Shown here one piece after another: positions 62,043 to 64,000 of a stretch of DNA of 64,000 bases; position 1 is the stretch's first letter; each line of letters begins with the position of its first letter. Source of the stretch: JBDIAG01 sp963835085 (GTDB taxonomy: Bacteria; Actinomycetota; Actinomycetes; Actinomycetales; CAWJMD01); the NCBI GenBank assembly GCA_963835085.1, contig CAWIED010000001.1, positions 682,001 through 746,000 of the forward strand. Reading direction: 5' to 3'. The position numbers were made by a program, and so were the translations under genes. The notes below the pieces were generated by a model. It searched no databases. It saw nothing but the letters and a program-made list of their open reading frames with translations, and was not told the origin of the DNA.

Positions 62043-63401
62043 ATGAGCGACCCGTTCGATAACAATCCTCGATCGCCTCGGGACGACGAGAGCTCGCACG
62101 CACACAGCGGTGCAGAAGATCTGGGCAACACTGATCTGGGCAACACTGATCTGGGCAACACTGATGAAGAGTTCGACACCGTCGACGAGGGCTCTGCCGA
62201 CGACGGTTACGGGGATCATCCGGCGGAGCAGGTGTTCGGCGACCAGTCGTTCGAGTACGGCGAAGATGAGTACGACTACGACGAGGATCACTACGACGAG
62301 GGGCCCCCGGTAGTAGGGCCGCCGCTGGTGACTGGCGGCCATGGCAGGCGGCGTCGATGGGTCGGGGCGTTGGTGTTGCTGTTGTGTCTGGTGCTGGTGG
62401 GCGGGGCGGCCTATTTCGGAGTCTCACAGGTGCGGCAGGCGATCGGCTCGGTGATGTCGACCAACGGTGACTATCCGGGGCCCGGAACGGGAGAGGCCCA
62501 GGTCGTCATCAAAGACGGTGACACGGGCAAGGCCATCGCGACCACGCTGGAGAAGGCGGGCGTCGTCAAGAGCGCAGGTGCCTTTGTGGACGCTCTCAAT
62601 ACATCGGCGAACGCCAACTCGCTGCAGCCCGGAACGTACCGGCTGAAGAAGGAGATGAGCGCTGCCGGAGCCTTGGCGTTGCTGGAGAGCCCGCAGGCGC
62701 GCATCAACATCATCATCCGCATTCGTGAAGGCCTCTGGAAATCTGAGACATTCGCGGTCATCGCCAAGGAGACCGGCTTCACGCTCGCTCAGCTCGAGGC
62801 GGCGGCGAAGGACCCGTCGGTGGGTCTGCCCGCGGCCGCCAACGGTGACCCGGAGGGCTATCTCTTCCCGAACACCTACACCTTCGACCCCGATGTGACG
62901 CCGGTGCAGATCCTGCAGAAGCTGGTGGCGCAGTACAACGCGGAGATGGCCAAGGCTGGCGTGCCGGCGGCCAACCAGCGCGACATCCTGATCAGAGCCA
63001 GCCTTATTCAGGCCGAGGCCAGCAACCCGGCCGACTTCGCCAAGGTCGCCACCGTGATCAACAACCGGTTGACCCAGCAGCCCACCGTGCCGCTGGGCTT
63101 CGACACCACGGTGAACTTCGCGGTGCAGAAGCGTGGGTTCGGGCTGACCGCCGCAGACCTGAACGTCAACTCGCCCTACAACACCCGCAAGGTGCCGGGT
63201 CTGCCGCCGGGACCGATCGACTCACCCGGGGCGGCGGCCATCGAGGCCGCGCAAAGCCCTGCGCCGGGCAACTGGCTCTATTTCGTGACGGTGAACCCTG
63301 ACACCGGTGAGACGGTGTTCACGAACAACTACAACGAGTTCCTGGCAGCGAAGAACCAGTTCAACAACTGGTACAAGCAGAACCAGGCAAAGAACGGGTG
63401 A
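62043..63401 (+). CDS. mltG: Endolytic murein transglycosylase MltG
   Basis: 452 residues from ATG 62043; GTG 62022, overlapping the ruvX stop, is an alternative. The first 95 residues are acidic and cytosolic with a 3-fold DLGNT repeat (15-bp DNA repeat at 62118-62162) and runs such as GEDEYDYDEDHYDEG; then one membrane helix (RWVGALVLLLCLVLVGGAAYFGV) and the extracytoplasmic YceG domain with a LysM-like part (VVIKDGDTGKAIATTLEKAGVV) and the catalytic Glu in SLIQAEASNPADFAKVATVINNRL. It cuts new glycan strands and sets their length. Confidence 0.94.
   Translation: MSDPFDNNPRSPRDDESSHAHSGAEDLGNTDLGNTDLGNTDEEFDTVDEGSADDGYGDHPAEQVFGDQSFEYGEDEYDYDEDHYDEGPPVVGPPLVTGGHGRRRRWVGALVLLLCLVLVGGAAYFGVSQVRQAIGSVMSTNGDYPGPGTGEAQVVIKDGDTGKAIATTLEKAGVVKSAGAFVDALNTSANANSLQPGTYRLKKEMSAAGALALLESPQARINIIIRIREGLWKSETFAVIAKETGFTLAQLEAAAKDPSVGLPAAANGDPEGYLFPNTYTFDPDVTPVQILQKLVAQYNAEMAKAGVPAANQRDILIRASLIQAEASNPADFAKVATVINNRLTQQPTVPLGFDTTVNFAVQKRGFGLTAADLNVNSPYNTRKVPGLPPGPIDSPGAAAIEAAQSPAPGNWLYFVTVNPDTGETVFTNNYNEFLAAKNQFNNWYKQNQAKNG
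62118..62162. repeat. 15-bp tandem repeat in mltG (three copies)
   Basis: GATCTGGGCAACACT occurs three times with no change, encoding DLGNT. The copies are identical, so the expansion is recent or kept homogeneous. Confidence 0.9.
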
Positions 63402-64000
63402 GCGTGGTCGCAGACTTCACCACGGCCATCACGGCCGACCATCTAGGAGTAGACGAGGAGCTGCCCGCCGGAGTGCGGCGGGCAGCGGTGATCGGCTCGC
63501 CGATCGCCCACTCGCTCTCGCCGGTGCTGCACCGGGCGGCCTACGCCGCCCTGGGGCTCACGTCGATTCGCTACGACAAGTTCGAGGTGGGCGAGACCGA
63601 TCTCGCGCAGTTCGTAGAGCGACTCGGCCCCGAATGGGCGGGACTCTCGCTCACCATGCCGCTCAAGCGGGTGGTGATACCCCTGCTGGACGAGATCTCG
63701 CCCCTAGCTGAGGCCGTAGGGGCCGTGAACACCCTGATCTTCGGCCCACGTGAGCCCGGCGCCCTGCGCGCGTCACGGCGGGGCGACAATACGGACGTGC
63801 AAGGCATGGTGGGTGCGCTGGGAGATCTAGGCGTGAGCGCCGAGCCGCCCGGCCGCGAGACGGTCGCCCCGGCCGTGGTGCTGGGCGGAGGAGCCACCGC
63901 CGCCTCCACGATGGCCGCGCTTGCGAAGCTGGGCTGGCGGGAAGTGTCGCTCTGCGTGCGCTCGCGCGAGCGGTCTGCCGAAGTGGTGACCGTGGGGGAG
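63398..64000 (+). CDS. aroE: Shikimate dehydrogenase, N-terminal part
   Basis: The gene runs off the right edge; 201 codons are visible with no stop. GTG 63398 overlaps the mltG TGA. Seen are AAVIGSPIAHSLSPVLHRAAY (substrate serines), SLTMPLKRVVIPLLD with the catalytic lysine, AVGAVNTLIF and GDNTDVQGMVGAL, then the start of the NADP-binding domain VVLGGGATAASTMAAL. It reduces 3-dehydroshikimate in aromatic amino-acid synthesis. Confidence 0.94.
   Translation, partial: MSVVADFTTAITADHLGVDEELPAGVRRAAVIGSPIAHSLSPVLHRAAYAALGLTSIRYDKFEVGETDLAQFVERLGPEWAGLSLTMPLKRVVIPLLDEISPLAEAVGAVNTLIFGPREPGALRASRRGDNTDVQGMVGALGDLGVSAEPPGRETVAPAVVLGGGATAASTMAALAKLGWREVSLCVRSRERSAEVVTVGE

Noticed and set aside
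1..64000. tRNA or rRNA genes
   Set aside because: No T-arm (GGTTCGAATCC-like) with matching acceptor stems and no rRNA stretch was recognised by eye; a tRNAscan run would settle it.

Overview
The window is a 64 kb stretch of chromosome from a high-GC Gram-positive bacterium, almost certainly an actinomycete. The evidence is the very GC-rich third codon positions, frequent GTG and TTG starts, many 4-base stop/start overlaps, phosphatidylinositol mannoside (PIM) genes, and a gene order that follows the Mycobacterium tuberculosis Rv2614c-Rv2552c block: thrS, HIT, pgsA, patA, pimA ... ruvC, ruvA, ruvB ... yajC, secD, secF, apt, relA, ppiB, metallo-beta-lactamase, hisS ... aspS ... rarA ... alaS, ruvX, mltG, aroE. 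I cannot name a genus from sequence alone.

Left arm (1-9.1 kb) is accessory. It opens with the 3' end of an EAL-domain gene fused operonically to an S-adenosylmethionine-decarboxylase-like gene and an autoinducer-synthase-like acyltransferase; this looks like a small signalling system and is the most unusual coding locus here. Converging on it is a catabolic locus: an XRE-cupin regulator, a sodium/solute symporter, then (divergently) an agmatinase-family ureohydrolase, a TPP-dependent 2-ketoacid decarboxylase resembling AruI, a D-2-hydroxyacid dehydrogenase and an aldehyde dehydrogenase. Together these fit uptake and breakdown of a guanidino compound (2-ketoarginine to guanidinobutyrate to GABA is the best model). 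The divergent promoter holds six direct repeats with an exact 21-bp period.

Middle (9.1-42 kb) is the conserved housekeeping backbone with insertions: an EF-G-like gene between the HIT gene and pgsA, a LysE gene between the pimA operon and yebC, recQ plus a START-like gene between yebC and ruvC, and a five-gene glycan-modification cassette (GtrA, two GT2 enzymes, a large GT-C-like membrane protein, an epimerase) between ruvB and yajC. Translocase (yajC-secD-secF), apt and relA follow.

Around 42.0-43.8 kb the coding density collapses: a truncated AbiEi-like gene sits among two kinds of 70-75 bp tandem repeats and a set of related strong hairpins. Right arm (43.8-64 kb) returns to housekeeping: DUF349 protein, ppiB, MBL hydrolase, hisS, a phosphotransferase-like gene, aspS, a DsbA-like protein, an MmpL transporter, rarA, small membrane proteins, alaS, ruvX, mltG and a partial aroE.

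Across the window a 60-61 bp near-palindromic repeat occurs four times, always intergenic and in the same orientation. It matches no repeat family that I recognise. No tRNA, rRNA, CRISPR array or transposase gene was seen.
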